This document shows positions 48,601-56,708 of a stretch of DNA of 64,000 nucleotides, piece by piece; position 1 is the stretch's first letter; each line of letters starts with the position of its first letter. The position numbers were made by a program, and so were the translations under genes. Source of the stretch: Saccharospirillum mangrovi (GTDB taxonomy: Bacteria; Pseudomonadota; Gammaproteobacteria; Pseudomonadales; Natronospirillaceae); assembly GCF_003367315.1 (NCBI RefSeq), contig NZ_CP031415.1:1-64000 (forward strand). The letters run 5' to 3'. The notes under the pieces are model-generated. The model was not told where the DNA came from. It did no database searches and saw nothing but the letters and a program-made list of their open reading frames with translations.

Positions 48601-48961
48601 CACCGGAGCGGACTTCGAATATAACGAGTCTCCTGATGAGACATACGAAGGGTCGGGCGAAGACAGTTCAGCCGTCGGCCTGAACGGCAATCAGTTGAAC
48701 AATTCTGCGGCCGATTCCGGCGCGGTGTACACCTACGTGCAGGGTGATGATGGGCAGTGGTATTTTGAGTCGTACATCAAAGCCTCCAACACCGCCGGGG
48801 AGCAGGCGTTTGGCCAGGGGCTGTCGTTAAGTGGCGATGGCAATACCCTGGCGGTGGGTGCCTTCGGTGAAGATGGTGATGCAACGGGTGTCAGTTCAGG
48901 CATCGGCCTTGACGGGTCGAATACGGACGCGCCCCAATCTGGAGCCGTCTACCTGTACTGA
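45659..48961 (+). CDS. Large lipoprotein with Ig-like modules and a seven-bladed FG-GAP propeller
   Basis: A 1100-residue surface-type lipoprotein. A signal peptide ends in the lipobox VLAGC (Cys near 26), then a Pro/Lys linker. About residues 45-500 hold four or five related beta modules with recurring SGxVTGLSG and FxNLPANASYTL phrases and paired cysteines (QQCxF and a terminal C). From about residue 630 seven repeats of the FG-GAP/integrin-alpha type follow (FGRSVSLSDDGTVMAVGA, VGMAVSLSGNGEYLAVGA, and so on to FGQGLSLSGDGNTLAVGA), enough for one closed propeller. CCCGGAG precedes the ATG. A role in adhesion or surface binding is inferred; no enzyme motif is seen. Confidence 0.82.
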   Translation: MPHAKPLSRYCFPRLLFCLVMVLAGCSSPEDPPKKEPPPSAPSQADTFTLGGAVVGSTGQITLRLFNSDEDLTRTGNGEFVFQTRLEDGMQYGVSIVTPPSGQQCRFANNTQHQVGTLGNGNVTNLNVTCSAIPDPVSISGSVTGLSGELGISLGDDGSNVVTLTSDSDFTFSDLAANASYTLTITYMPTAQQCFFLDGDTKTESLTVPVSITDVTDIQINCVDRTFSISGRVTGLSGQMDLNIKDSNGISHGSAIMDSAANTDFTFENLPANASYTLSVASKPDTQQCEFNNEITRTVEVQMANVSGITVTCFAIPNYTVKANISGWVGTGIGQLELTDDSGQTQTQTLDVSENGTFTFDTPLPRRTLYTVAFSFFPETMRPCYFGTNGANTTTGIQTSVTVTIQCSERPRYSLSIQGLLPPTKIVASVVGDDSSNEYTTNGEHFVDYVDEGLSITLLNDISEVGPAQRQICTFAGSTIIPTTSPRRVTVSPNQGNYSHSINCALAPTELTMAPSGIKTLEFRWPSDARFSYRLLERIDDPDPNSGDWTPIQPTRDGTGETMIYRHVVPLYALTHREYILETCYTDTAGKNHCQDSTELTTRGVEAQYNYLLGSIGYFKGGDETNAGNLFGRSVSLSDDGTVMAVGAYGFDRQLPYQENSGGVFIFRKTDGVWAQEGAVALVPNLPHGEAYDHVGMAVSLSGNGEYLAVGAPDEDGSGEFANPAHDNGDPQSGAVYVFHHEDGEWVQQAYLKPELNGERAGQLYGLALSLDYEGSTLIVGANKASYWSSDLGENENEYLEDRGLGYLYSRVDISWVFSTLIYEVSGDKARVGHSVSINGIGNTIALGAPQAPNNNAIGRGAVQVYSRPNHISAPGYLVGPTFIRSPDPTPDQGFFGGSVSVSDNGKVIAIGDPWSSRPGAGINPTQGIARSQSGSVYIYRWHDGDGWQQEVHIKAKYPGPEDMFGTHVSLSNDGRRLAVSTGADFEYNESPDETYEGSGEDSSAVGLNGNQLNNSAADSGAVYTYVQGDDGQWYFESYIKASNTAGEQAFGQGLSLSGDGNTLAVGAFGEDGDATGVSSGIGLDGSNTDAPQSGAVYLY

Positions 48962-49017
48962 GGCTTGCCAGCGCAGTTGAACAGCCTGGCTCTTTTTGAC
49001 TTAGCCCTGTTTGACAT

Positions 49018-49062
49018 AGCCCTGCTTGAATGTGGCCCTGTTTGAAAAAGCAGGGCTTTTTT
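49018..49062 (+). terminator. Intrinsic terminator after the FG-GAP lipoprotein gene
   Basis: AGCCCTGCTT (49018-49027) pairs with AAGCAGGGCT (49048-49057), followed by a T-run. A nearer CCCTG copy at 49036-49040 could form an alternative, shorter hairpin. Confidence 0.75.
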
Positions 49063-49124
49063 ATGCATCAAAAACCGGCGATATCTTTACCTTCAAAACC
49101 ACTTTGAAACGCAGTTCCAGACTT

Positions 49125-49143
49125 GTTAATGATAAAGATTCGT
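49125..49143 (+). promoter_or_regulatory. Putative Fur box upstream of bfd
   Basis: GTTAAT-GATAAA-G-ATTCGT matches the three-hexamer Fur consensus at 13 of 19 positions and lies 48 bp before the bfd start, where iron repression is expected. Confidence 0.5.
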
Positions 49144-49190
49144 ATTAGATTTGCGATTCGCTAGCTAACCGCAACAGGAACACCCAAACG

Positions 49191-49379
49191 ATGTACGTTT
49201 GTGTATGCAAAGGGGTCACTGACCGCGACATCGAAAACCTCGCCATAGAAGGCGCCGATTACGCAGAAATCCGGCGTGAACTGGGCGTAGCGACGGATTG
49301 CGGTTCCTGCGGCCAAACCTGCAAACAACTGCTCAAAGACTACGAATGGGCGGCAACCGCCGAATTCACCGCCGCCTGA
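49191..49379 (+). CDS. bfd: Bacterioferritin-associated ferredoxin Bfd
   Basis: Bfd is a small [2Fe-2S] protein that reduces bacterioferritin to release stored iron. The 62-residue protein has four cysteines in the family pattern: MYVCVCKGVTD at the N-terminus and CGSCGQTC in the middle. It stands alone here, with no bacterioferritin gene in the window. A Fur-like site upstream and a strong terminator downstream suggest a monocistronic, iron-controlled gene. Confidence 0.94.
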   Translation: MYVCVCKGVTDRDIENLAIEGADYAEIRRELGVATDCGSCGQTCKQLLKDYEWAATAEFTAA

Positions 49380-49411
49380 ATGGCGTTCTTTTAACGCAGT
49401 TCACTGAGCAT

Positions 49412-49441
49412 AAAAAAACCCGGCTAATGCCGGGTTTTTTT
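49412..49441. terminator. Bidirectional terminator between bfd and the haemolysin-III gene
   Basis: A perfect stem ACCCGGC / GCCGGGT with a TAAT loop, flanked by seven As and seven Ts, lies between convergent genes. Confidence 0.92.
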
Positions 49442-49458
49442 GTTGGCAGCAATGCTGG

Positions 49459-50106
49459 TCACAGGATGACGAAAAACAGCACCGTGAAGAAATGCAGCGC
49501 ACTGCCCGTCAGTACAAACAGATGCCAGATGGCGTGGTTAAACGGCAGGCGTTTCATACCGTAAAACACCACACCCAGGGTGTAGGCCAGACCGCCCGCC
49601 ACCAACAAACCCAAACCAGCGGGTGGCAAAGAAGCAATCAGCGGCCGAATGGCGATCAGCACCGACCAGCCCATAAATAGATACAGACCGACCATCAGCC
49701 AGTGGAAACGGCGCAGCGACGTCAGATGGACGATGGTACCCAGCAACGTCAGTCCCCAAACGATGCCGAACAGCGACCAACCCCAACCGCCACGCAAGGT
49801 GACCAGCGTGAAGGGTGTGTAGGTGCCGGCAATCAGATACAGGATGGCAATGTGATCGAAACGGCGCATCACAGCGCGCGCACGTGGGGATTGAATGGCG
49901 TGATACAGCGTCGAGGCGCTGTACAGCAGAATTAAGGTAGCACCGTAAATGCTGGCACTGACGATCTGCCAGGCATCGCCGTACAAACTGGCCAACACGA
50001 CCAGAATGACCAGACCGGCAATAGAAAGCACCGCACCCAGACCATGCGTCAGGCTGTTAGCCCATTCTTCGAGGCTGGAATAGGTGGGTAATGCGGAGGT
50101 GGACAT
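49459..50106 (-). CDS. trhA: Haemolysin III / PAQR family membrane protein
   Basis: A 215-residue protein with seven membrane segments and the family signatures EEWANSLTHGLGAVLSIAG near the N-terminus, STLYHAIQSPRARAVMRRFDH in the middle and NHAIWHLFVLTGSALHFF at the end. The conserved His, Ser and Asp residues match the metal site of PAQR proteins. In E. coli the relative TrhA affects membrane lipid and energy homeostasis. ATG 50106 (MSTSALPTYSSLEEWAN) is chosen over a longer frame because of the conserved N-terminus. Confidence 0.9.
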   Translation of the reverse strand: MSTSALPTYSSLEEWANSLTHGLGAVLSIAGLVILVVLASLYGDAWQIVSASIYGATLILLYSASTLYHAIQSPRARAVMRRFDHIAILYLIAGTYTPFTLVTLRGGWGWSLFGIVWGLTLLGTIVHLTSLRRFHWLMVGLYLFMGWSVLIAIRPLIASLPPAGLGLLVAGGLAYTLGVVFYGMKRLPFNHAIWHLFVLTGSALHFFTVLFFVIL

Positions 50107-50252
50107 GGGTGAGTTCCGAAGTGTTTTTTTAAGTCGCTCATAGAGTGATCGCTTTCTGTATAAATTCAATGAATGCCGGCTCATTTTTCTCATTCAGGAC
50201 ACAATCGCAGCCTATTCGACGCCATCTGTTCGAACCCAGGCTGACCATCAGC

Positions 50253-50342
50253 GTGAATTTAAAACGTTAAGAACCGATGTTCGGGCTTTAAATAAGCGAT
50301 TTCCGGTGGCAACATCGCAAAAATCGTAACGTTAAGATTTTT
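50253..50342 (+). promoter_or_regulatory. Two candidate LacI-type operators upstream of the mannoside operon
   Basis: The decamer AACGTTAAGA occurs at 50263-50272 and again at 50328-50337, 65 bp apart. The second sits in a 24-bp palindrome (50319-50342) with one mismatched pair and a central AACGTT, the CG-centred symmetry common in LacI-family operators. Both are in the 277-bp region between the divergent trhA and beta-mannosidase genes; the rest of the region shows nothing I recognise. Confidence 0.55.
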
Positions 50343-50383
50343 CGCACGGTTCTGCTGCCGTGCCATCGTTCAGGAGTTTGTGC

Positions 50384-52840
50384 ATGTCGGTTGCTTCATC
50401 AAAATCCACCTTTGGAAACTCACTGGACGGTAGCTGGACTTTGCACCGGGCCGACCAACCCGAGCAACGCTACCCGGCCAGCATTCCGCTGGATGTTCAC
50501 CAGATTCTGCTCGACGCCGGCGACATCCCCGACCCCTATTTCCGCGACAACGAAGCTGCCGTTCAATGGGTGCACCAACACGACTGGGTGCTGCAAACCG
50601 AGTTCGATCTCAGCGAAGCCGACCTGGCCGGCCAGGCGACATTGCGGTTGGCCTTTGTCGATACCCACGCCAGCGTCGTTATTAACGATCAGCCCGTGGG
50701 TGAAATCGCCAACTTCTTCCGTCGCTTCGACCTCGACGTTCGCGCTGCCTTAAAACCTGGCCGCAATCGACTGACCATCACCCTGCACGACAACGCCGCC
50801 CTCGCCGCACAACGCGCTGAACAACAACCCTTTCCGGTGCCCTGGGCGGCGATGAACAACCAGATTCCACACATGAATCTGGTGCGCAAAACCCAGTGCG
50901 ACGCCGGTTGGGATTGGGGGCTGTGTTTGCTGTCGATGGGTGTGTACGCCGCGCCGGAATTGATGCTGCATTCGGGGCGACGTTTGGACAGCGTGCGCGT
51001 CGATCAAGTACATGAAGCCGATTGTGTCCATTTGGACATCGCCATCGACACCAGCGGCCCGGCCGATAAAACGCAGCTTATTGAGCTTCAAATGACCGAC
51101 TGCGAGCCAGTGCAGCTAACCATTCCAGCCGGCGCTCAAGGCATCAAAACCCGGCTGACCATCCAACAACCGCGCTTATGGTGGCCGGCCGGGTACGGTG
51201 ACCAACCGCTGTATCACCTGAGCGTTCGGCTGGACGGCCAACATTGGCAGCGCGACATCGGCTTGCGTTCGCTGCACTGGGACCTGTCGGCCGATGACGC
51301 CGGCAACCGCATGGCCGTCGTCGTTAACGGCGTCGACATTTTTGCAAAAGGCGCCAATTGGATACCGGCCGATGCCTTCCCGGCACGACACCAGCCCGAG
51401 CGCTACGAGCAACTGCTGGGCGACGCCGTGGCCGCCAACATGAATATGGTGCGTGTCTGGGGCGGCGGCTTTTACGAACAGGACGCCTTTTACGACACCT
51501 GCGAGCGCCTTGGCATTCTGGTCTGGCACGACCTGATGTTTGCCTGCGCGCTCTACCCCAGCACCAAAGCCTTTATCGACGACATTCGGCCAGAGGTGGA
51601 ATATCAGATTCGCCGCTTGCAGTCGTACGCCTGCATCGCGCTCTGGTGTGGCGACAACGAAGTCATCGGCGCCATCGACTGGTTTGACGTGTCGCGCAAC
51701 AACCGCGACCAATATCTGGTCAATTACGACCGGCTGAATCGTGTGCTCGACGACGTGGTGGCACAGAACGACCCCGGCCGAACTTTCTGGCCGAGTTCAC
51801 CCTGCAACGGCGAACTGGATTTTGGCGATGCCTGGCACGACGACCATCGCGGCGACATGCATTTCTGGGATGTCTGGCACGAAGGCAAATCCTTCTCCGC
51901 TTACACCGAGATTCAGCCGCGTTTCTGTTCCGAATTCGGTTATCAGTCGTTCCCGTCGCTGGAATTGATTGAGTCGATCACCGAACCGGCCGACCGCAAC
52001 GTCACCAGCCCGGTCATGGAAGCGCACCAGAAAAATCTCGGCGGCAATTCGCGCATCGTGGAAATGTTCACCCGCTATTTCCGCTTCCCGGTGGGGTTTG
52101 ATCAGTTTCTGTATCTGAGCCAGGTGCAGCAGGCGTTGGCGATTAAGACCGCCGTCGAATACTGGCGCTCATTGCGGCCGCACTGCATGGGCACGCTGTA
52201 TTGGCAGTTGAACGATACTTGGCCGGTGGCGTCGTGGAGCAGCCTCGAATACGGCGGCCGCTGGAAGCAATTGCATTACCACGCACGTCGTTTTTACCAA
52301 CCCATTCAGTTGTTCTGGATTGGCGACGGCAGCCAGAAAAAACTGGTCGCAGTGAACGATTTACCGCAGCAAGCGGCGCTTTCTGGCCGTTGGCGCTTGT
52401 TGACTCTGGCCGGCCAGACCGAGCGTTCAGAAACCTTCGACCTGCAACTGGCCGGCGGCGAAAGCCGGGTGTTGATAGAACTGGACGCCGACCAACCCGA
52501 GCAGCAATTTGCCGTCTCCGCAGCCGAGGCGCGAGTAGCCGGCCAGGTGTTCGACTGCGAAGCGACCGCTTACTTCGCCTTGTGGAAAACGCTGAATCTG
52601 CCGCTAGCACAGGTACAGGCCACCACCGGCAGCGAGGGCGATGCCCAATGGCTCGAACTCAGCACCGACGGCCCGGCGCATTTTGTCACCCTGTCGTCAC
52701 CGGCCGCCGGGCATTGGTCCGACAACAGCCTAACGTTATTGCCCGGCGAACCCCGGCGTCTGTACTGGCAAGGCGTAGAGCCGATTGATCTGGGCAGCGT
52801 GCGCATTGATCACCTCGAACGCAGTTACCGGCCGAGCTGA
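50384..52840 (+). CDS. Glycoside hydrolase family 2 beta-mannosidase
   Basis: The enzyme releases beta-linked mannose from the non-reducing ends of manno-oligosaccharides or N-glycan cores. From ATG 50384, with CAGGAG upstream, it is 818 residues. The sugar-binding N-terminal domain (about 10-180) includes DAGWDWG, followed by an Ig-like domain and a TIM barrel with RVWGGGFYE, the acid/base Glu426 in LWCGDNE, the nucleophile Glu517 in CSEFGYQ and YWQLNDTWP. There is no signal peptide, so it is likely cytoplasmic and acts on imported oligosaccharides. The next gene starts 4 bp after the stop. Confidence 0.92.
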   Translation: MSVASSKSTFGNSLDGSWTLHRADQPEQRYPASIPLDVHQILLDAGDIPDPYFRDNEAAVQWVHQHDWVLQTEFDLSEADLAGQATLRLAFVDTHASVVINDQPVGEIANFFRRFDLDVRAALKPGRNRLTITLHDNAALAAQRAEQQPFPVPWAAMNNQIPHMNLVRKTQCDAGWDWGLCLLSMGVYAAPELMLHSGRRLDSVRVDQVHEADCVHLDIAIDTSGPADKTQLIELQMTDCEPVQLTIPAGAQGIKTRLTIQQPRLWWPAGYGDQPLYHLSVRLDGQHWQRDIGLRSLHWDLSADDAGNRMAVVVNGVDIFAKGANWIPADAFPARHQPERYEQLLGDAVAANMNMVRVWGGGFYEQDAFYDTCERLGILVWHDLMFACALYPSTKAFIDDIRPEVEYQIRRLQSYACIALWCGDNEVIGAIDWFDVSRNNRDQYLVNYDRLNRVLDDVVAQNDPGRTFWPSSPCNGELDFGDAWHDDHRGDMHFWDVWHEGKSFSAYTEIQPRFCSEFGYQSFPSLELIESITEPADRNVTSPVMEAHQKNLGGNSRIVEMFTRYFRFPVGFDQFLYLSQVQQALAIKTAVEYWRSLRPHCMGTLYWQLNDTWPVASWSSLEYGGRWKQLHYHARRFYQPIQLFWIGDGSQKKLVAVNDLPQQAALSGRWRLLTLAGQTERSETFDLQLAGGESRVLIELDADQPEQQFAVSAAEARVAGQVFDCEATAYFALWKTLNLPLAQVQATTGSEGDAQWLELSTDGPAHFVTLSSPAAGHWSDNSLTLLPGEPRRLYWQGVEPIDLGSVRIDHLERSYRPS

Positions 52841-52844
52841 CGCC

Positions 52845-53864
52845 ATGATGCGAGCCCGCACCACGTTAAAAACCCTGGCGCAGCATTTGGGCCTGTCGAT
52901 CACCACGGTGTCGCGCGCGCTCAAAGACGGCCCGGAAGTGAAGCCCGGCACCAGAGCGCGGGTGAAAGCGGCGGCGCTGGAACTGGGGTATCGGCCGAAC
53001 CAATCTGGCATTGGTTTGAAAACCGGCAAAACCCACGTCATCGCCGTCATTTTGCCGGTGCAGGCGCCGGACGAAGTGGTCGGCGATGTCGGCACCGGCC
53101 CGTTGATTGCCGGGCTGACGGCCGCGCTCGACGACACGCCCTACCAACTGACCGTCATTCCCAGCCGCCCCGAACAAGACGAACTGGCGCCGGTGCGGTT
53201 GGTGGTCGAACAAGGCCTGGCCGATGGCGTGGTGTTAACGCTGACGCAAAGCCAGGATGCGCGGGTGCGTTATCTGGCCGACGTCGGTTTGCCCTTTGTC
53301 ACCTTCGGCCGTACCGAGTTGGCGTTGCCGCATCCGTATGTCGATATCGACAACGCCGATTTCACCCAGCGCGCGGTAGAGCATTTGCTCAATCGCGGCC
53401 GGGAACGGCTGTGCCTGTTGTTGCCGCCGGAACGGTTTCTGTTCGCCTGGCATCAACGCGTCGGTTTTATGCGCGCGCATCAGGCGCGGGGTTTGTCGGT
53501 CGAGCCGCAACGGCAATTGATCAGCGATACTGCGAATTTCGACCCGAGAGACTTCGCACGCCAACAGGCGCTTTCCGACACCGCACCCGACGCCTACATC
53601 TGCGGCGACGAAATCACCGCCATGGGCCTGTTGGCCGGACTCAGCGATGCCGGTCACCCCGCGGATGTGGTAGCGTTGGAGACTTCAGCCTTAGCGGATT
53701 ACTTCCATCAACCGGTCGATGGTTTCCGACAGGATCTGCATCACGCAGGTCGGCAATTGGGTCGGGTATTATTGGCTGCTTTATCGGGCGACGTTCCGAT
53801 CGACGAACTCCAGGTGATCGATACCGCCTGTTTTATTAACCGTACGGACCCAACAACAAGATGA
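52845..53864 (+). CDS. LacI family transcriptional regulator
   Basis: A 339-residue regulator with an N-terminal LacI helix-turn-helix (TLKTLAQHLGLSITTVSRALKDG) and a hinge, then a periplasmic-binding-like sugar domain starting THVIAVILPVQ. It is the second gene of the operon and probably controls it in response to mannose, fructose or a mannoside. Two adjacent ATGs (52845 and 52848) are possible starts; the frame extending to 52785 overlaps the mannosidase. Its stop overlaps the kinase start in an ATGA. Confidence 0.9.
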   Translation: MMRARTTLKTLAQHLGLSITTVSRALKDGPEVKPGTRARVKAAALELGYRPNQSGIGLKTGKTHVIAVILPVQAPDEVVGDVGTGPLIAGLTAALDDTPYQLTVIPSRPEQDELAPVRLVVEQGLADGVVLTLTQSQDARVRYLADVGLPFVTFGRTELALPHPYVDIDNADFTQRAVEHLLNRGRERLCLLLPPERFLFAWHQRVGFMRAHQARGLSVEPQRQLISDTANFDPRDFARQQALSDTAPDAYICGDEITAMGLLAGLSDAGHPADVVALETSALADYFHQPVDGFRQDLHHAGRQLGRVLLAALSGDVPIDELQVIDTACFINRTDPTTR

Positions 53865-54811
53865 AACCCATACTCTGTTTCGGCGAATTGCTGATCGATT
53901 TTCTGAACTTCAACCAAGCCCACGAAGGTGGCTTTGAGTTGCCGGAATTTCGCCAATACCCCGGCGGCGCACCGGCCAACGTGGCGGCCGCCGTTGCGCG
54001 TCTGGATGCACCAGCGCGCTTTATCGGCCAGGTCGGCGACGACCGTTTCGGCCGTTTTCTGACCGACGCCATGGTGCAAATGGGCGTCGACATGCAATAC
54101 CTCGGCGTCCATCCCAGCGCCCACACGCCGCTGGCCTATGTGTTCCTCGATGCCGATGGCGACCGCAGCTTTGAATTTTTGCGCAAAGCCTCGGCCGATG
54201 TATTGATGACGCCTGACGATTTGCCAATGCCCGCCTTCGAAGGCGCCGGCCTGTTTCACTTCTGCTCCAACACCCTGACCGACACCGCCATCGCCCGCAC
54301 CACTGAAGCGGCGATTGAGCACGCCCGCCGGGTTGGCGCGACCATCAGTTTCGACGTCAATTTACGCCACAATCTGTGGCCGAAAGCCCAGGTCGATCCG
54401 GCGGTGATTGACCGTTTCCTGCGTCTGGCCGACATCGTCAAAGTCTCCAAAGAAGAAGCCGACTGGATTGAAGCCAGCGGCTTCCCGATGGACGAATGGC
54501 TCGATTCCGTCAAAGCCATCTGGGTGACCGATGGCGCCGGCGACATTCGCGTCCTGACGCGCGAGGGCGATTTGGTGGTTACGCCGCCCACCGTCAAAGC
54601 CGTCGACACCACCGCCGGCGGTGACGCCTTCAGTGGCGGTTTGTTGCGCGCCCTGAACGGCCGCGACCTGTCGCGTTTAAGCCGCGACGAACTGACACGC
54701 ATCACCACCTTTGCGGCGGCCTGTGGCGGCAAAGCCGTCAGCCGCGCCGGTGCGTTGCCGTCCCTGCCTACCTGGTCGGAAGTCAGCCAAAGCTGGCCGT
54801 TCGACGCCTGA
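53861..54811 (+). CDS. PfkB family sugar kinase, probable fructokinase
   Basis: A 316-residue ribokinase-family enzyme with the two PfkB signatures: GGAPANVAAAVARLDAPARF near residue 33 and DTTAGGDAFSGGLL near 250, which holds the catalytic Asp. It starts MKPILCFGELLIDFLNF, like bacterial fructokinases. In this operon, beside an AGE-type isomerase, phosphorylation of fructose to fructose 6-phosphate is the most economical reading, but other ketoses cannot be ruled out. Confidence 0.9.
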   Translation: MKPILCFGELLIDFLNFNQAHEGGFELPEFRQYPGGAPANVAAAVARLDAPARFIGQVGDDRFGRFLTDAMVQMGVDMQYLGVHPSAHTPLAYVFLDADGDRSFEFLRKASADVLMTPDDLPMPAFEGAGLFHFCSNTLTDTAIARTTEAAIEHARRVGATISFDVNLRHNLWPKAQVDPAVIDRFLRLADIVKVSKEEADWIEASGFPMDEWLDSVKAIWVTDGAGDIRVLTREGDLVVTPPTVKAVDTTAGGDAFSGGLLRALNGRDLSRLSRDELTRITTFAAACGGKAVSRAGALPSLPTWSEVSQSWPFDA

Positions 54812-54822
54812 GGAACCCATCC

Positions 54823-56010
54823 ATGAATTTCTACGACAGCGATTTTCTGGTGGAGCATCTGCGCTCCATCCTGGCGTTTTACGACCCGCGCGTGGTCGAT
54901 TCCAGCGGCGGCTATTTCCACAACTATTACGACGACGGCCGGTTGTTCGATCCCGGCTTCCGCCAGTTGGTCTCGTCCACCCGCATCATCGTCAACTACG
55001 CCCAGGCCGGCCGCTTCTTTAACCGCACCGACTATTTAGGCATTGCCCAACACGGCCTCGACTATCTGGAACGGGTGCACTGGCGTGACGACGCAAACGG
55101 CTACGCCTGGACACTGCGCGACCACCAACCCGAAGACATGACGCAAATGGCCTACGGCTACGCCTTCGTGTTGCTGGCCTACGCCGCCGCGCGCCAGGCC
55201 GGCCTGGTGGATAACGCGCCCTTAGCGCGCACCTTCGACTTGCTGGAGCAGCGTTTCTGGCAAGCCGAACACGGCCTCTACGCCGACGAAATTGCCGCCG
55301 ATGGCACCGTCAGCCAATACCGCGGCCAGAACGCCAACATGCACCTGTGTGAAGCCATGATCGCCGCGTTCGAAGCCACCAACGAAGCGCGCTATCTGGA
55401 ACGGGCCCGAACGCTGGCGTACAACGTCGCCGTGCGTCAGGCCGACCAGACCGATGGCTTAATCTGGGAACACTACCAGGCCGATTTCAACATCGACTGG
55501 GACTACAACAAAGACGATCCGAAAAACCTCTACCGCCCCTGGGGTTTCCAGCCCGGCCACCAGACTGAGTGGACTAAACTGCTGTTAATGCTGCACCGCC
55601 ACGCCCCGGAAGCCTGGATGGTCGAACGCGCCCAGTCGTTGTTTGATCGCGCCTGGAAAGCCGCCTGGGATGCCGAACACGGCGGATTGATTTACGGTTT
55701 TGATCCGGACGGCAACTGGTGCGACGACGACAAATATTTCTGGGTACAGGCGGAAAGCTTTGCCGCTGCTGCGCTGCTGCATCAGGCAACAAACGACGAC
55801 AAATACCTCGCCTGCTACCAGCAGCTGTGGCAATACAGCTGGGACCATTTTGTCGATCACCAATACGGTGCCTGGTTCCGCCTGCTGACGCGCGACAACC
55901 AAAAAACCTCAGACGAGAAAAGCGCAGCAGGTGCCAAGTGCGACTACCACACGCTGGGCGCTTGTCTGGAAGTGTTGCGGGTGCAAGGCGTGCAGGTTCA
56001 GCCGGAGTAA
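54823..56010 (+). CDS. AGE superfamily epimerase/isomerase, probable mannose isomerase
   Basis: A 395-residue (alpha/alpha)6-barrel enzyme of the N-acylglucosamine 2-epimerase superfamily. Motifs include GYFHNYYDDG, RIIVNYAQAGR, MTQMAYGYAFVLLAYA, QNANMHLCEAMIAAFEAT and FQPGHQTEWTKLLL, which supply the catalytic histidines. The sequence is of the type that isomerises mannose to fructose or epimerises mannose and glucose; the neighbouring mannosidase and fructokinase favour mannose to fructose. It lies 11 bp after the kinase gene and is followed by a terminator. Confidence 0.88.
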   Translation: MNFYDSDFLVEHLRSILAFYDPRVVDSSGGYFHNYYDDGRLFDPGFRQLVSSTRIIVNYAQAGRFFNRTDYLGIAQHGLDYLERVHWRDDANGYAWTLRDHQPEDMTQMAYGYAFVLLAYAAARQAGLVDNAPLARTFDLLEQRFWQAEHGLYADEIAADGTVSQYRGQNANMHLCEAMIAAFEATNEARYLERARTLAYNVAVRQADQTDGLIWEHYQADFNIDWDYNKDDPKNLYRPWGFQPGHQTEWTKLLLMLHRHAPEAWMVERAQSLFDRAWKAAWDAEHGGLIYGFDPDGNWCDDDKYFWVQAESFAAAALLHQATNDDKYLACYQQLWQYSWDHFVDHQYGAWFRLLTRDNQKTSDEKSAAGAKCDYHTLGACLEVLRVQGVQVQPE

Positions 56011-56032
56011 CATCGAAAATCAAAGCAAAAGT

Positions 56033-56058
56033 GGGCGTCGAAAGACGCCCTTTTTTTT
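56033..56058 (+). terminator. Intrinsic terminator of the mannoside operon
   Basis: GGGCGTC / GACGCCC stem with a GAAA tetraloop (56040-56043) and eight Ts, 23 bp after the isomerase stop. Confidence 0.92.
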
Positions 56059-56084
56059 GCAAAAGCTGTATGGAAAAACCTGGG

Positions 56085-56549
56085 TTAATACGGCGATTGG
56101 TAATCGCCAACCGGCGGCTGGAAGCTCACCGCAAAACGGTTCCAGGCGTTGATGGTGGCAATCGCCAGCGTCAGGTTCACCAGCTGGGCTTCGCTGAAAT
56201 GCTGGCGCGCCTGTTGGTATACGGCGTCATCCACATCGCCGGTCGAAAGCCGGGTGGTGGCTTCGGCCCAGGCCAGGGCGGCGCGTTCACGGTCGGAAAA
56301 GAACGGCGCTTCCGGCCAGGCATTGAGTGCGTAGATGCGCTGTTCGGTTTCACCCAGGGCGCGGGCATCTTTGGTGTGCATGTCCAGGCAGAACGCGCAG
56401 CGGTTGATCTGCGATACGCGAATTTTCACCAGTTCGATTAACGGCTTATCGACGCCGTCTTCGGTTTTGCTTTGTTCGGCCAGATAGCTTTCCAGCCCCA
56501 TCATGGCTTTTGTCGCGCCGGGGGCGGCGGCTTGAAAATTGAAACGCAT
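56085..56549 (-). CDS. Carboxymuconolactone decarboxylase/AhpD-like protein
   Basis: A 154-residue alpha-helical protein of the AhpD/CMD family. The redox motif CAFCLDMH (NRCAFCLDMHTKDARALG) near residue 51 is the CxxC plus His of alkylhydroperoxidase D-type proteins, so a thiol-peroxidase role is likelier than decarboxylation. The start ATG 56549 (MRFNFQAAAPGATKAMMGLE) has AGGAGAC upstream. It is divergent from the AraC-type gene. Confidence 0.88.
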   Translation of the reverse strand: MRFNFQAAAPGATKAMMGLESYLAEQSKTEDGVDKPLIELVKIRVSQINRCAFCLDMHTKDARALGETEQRIYALNAWPEAPFFSDRERAALAWAEATTRLSTGDVDDAVYQQARQHFSEAQLVNLTLAIATINAWNRFAVSFQPPVGDYQSPY

Positions 56550-56708
56550 GATCGGTCTCCTGAAATGATTGGAGCTGCCAAAGTAGCGAGTTTGAACGCG
56601 GCCGAATTGTAGAAAATCGTCATCGTTTCATTTCGTTTCGTGGTGCTAGAGCGGCGTTTTCTGAATGGCTAAACTGTCGCGCATAACGTTGATGAGAGGG
56701 CCGAAAAG

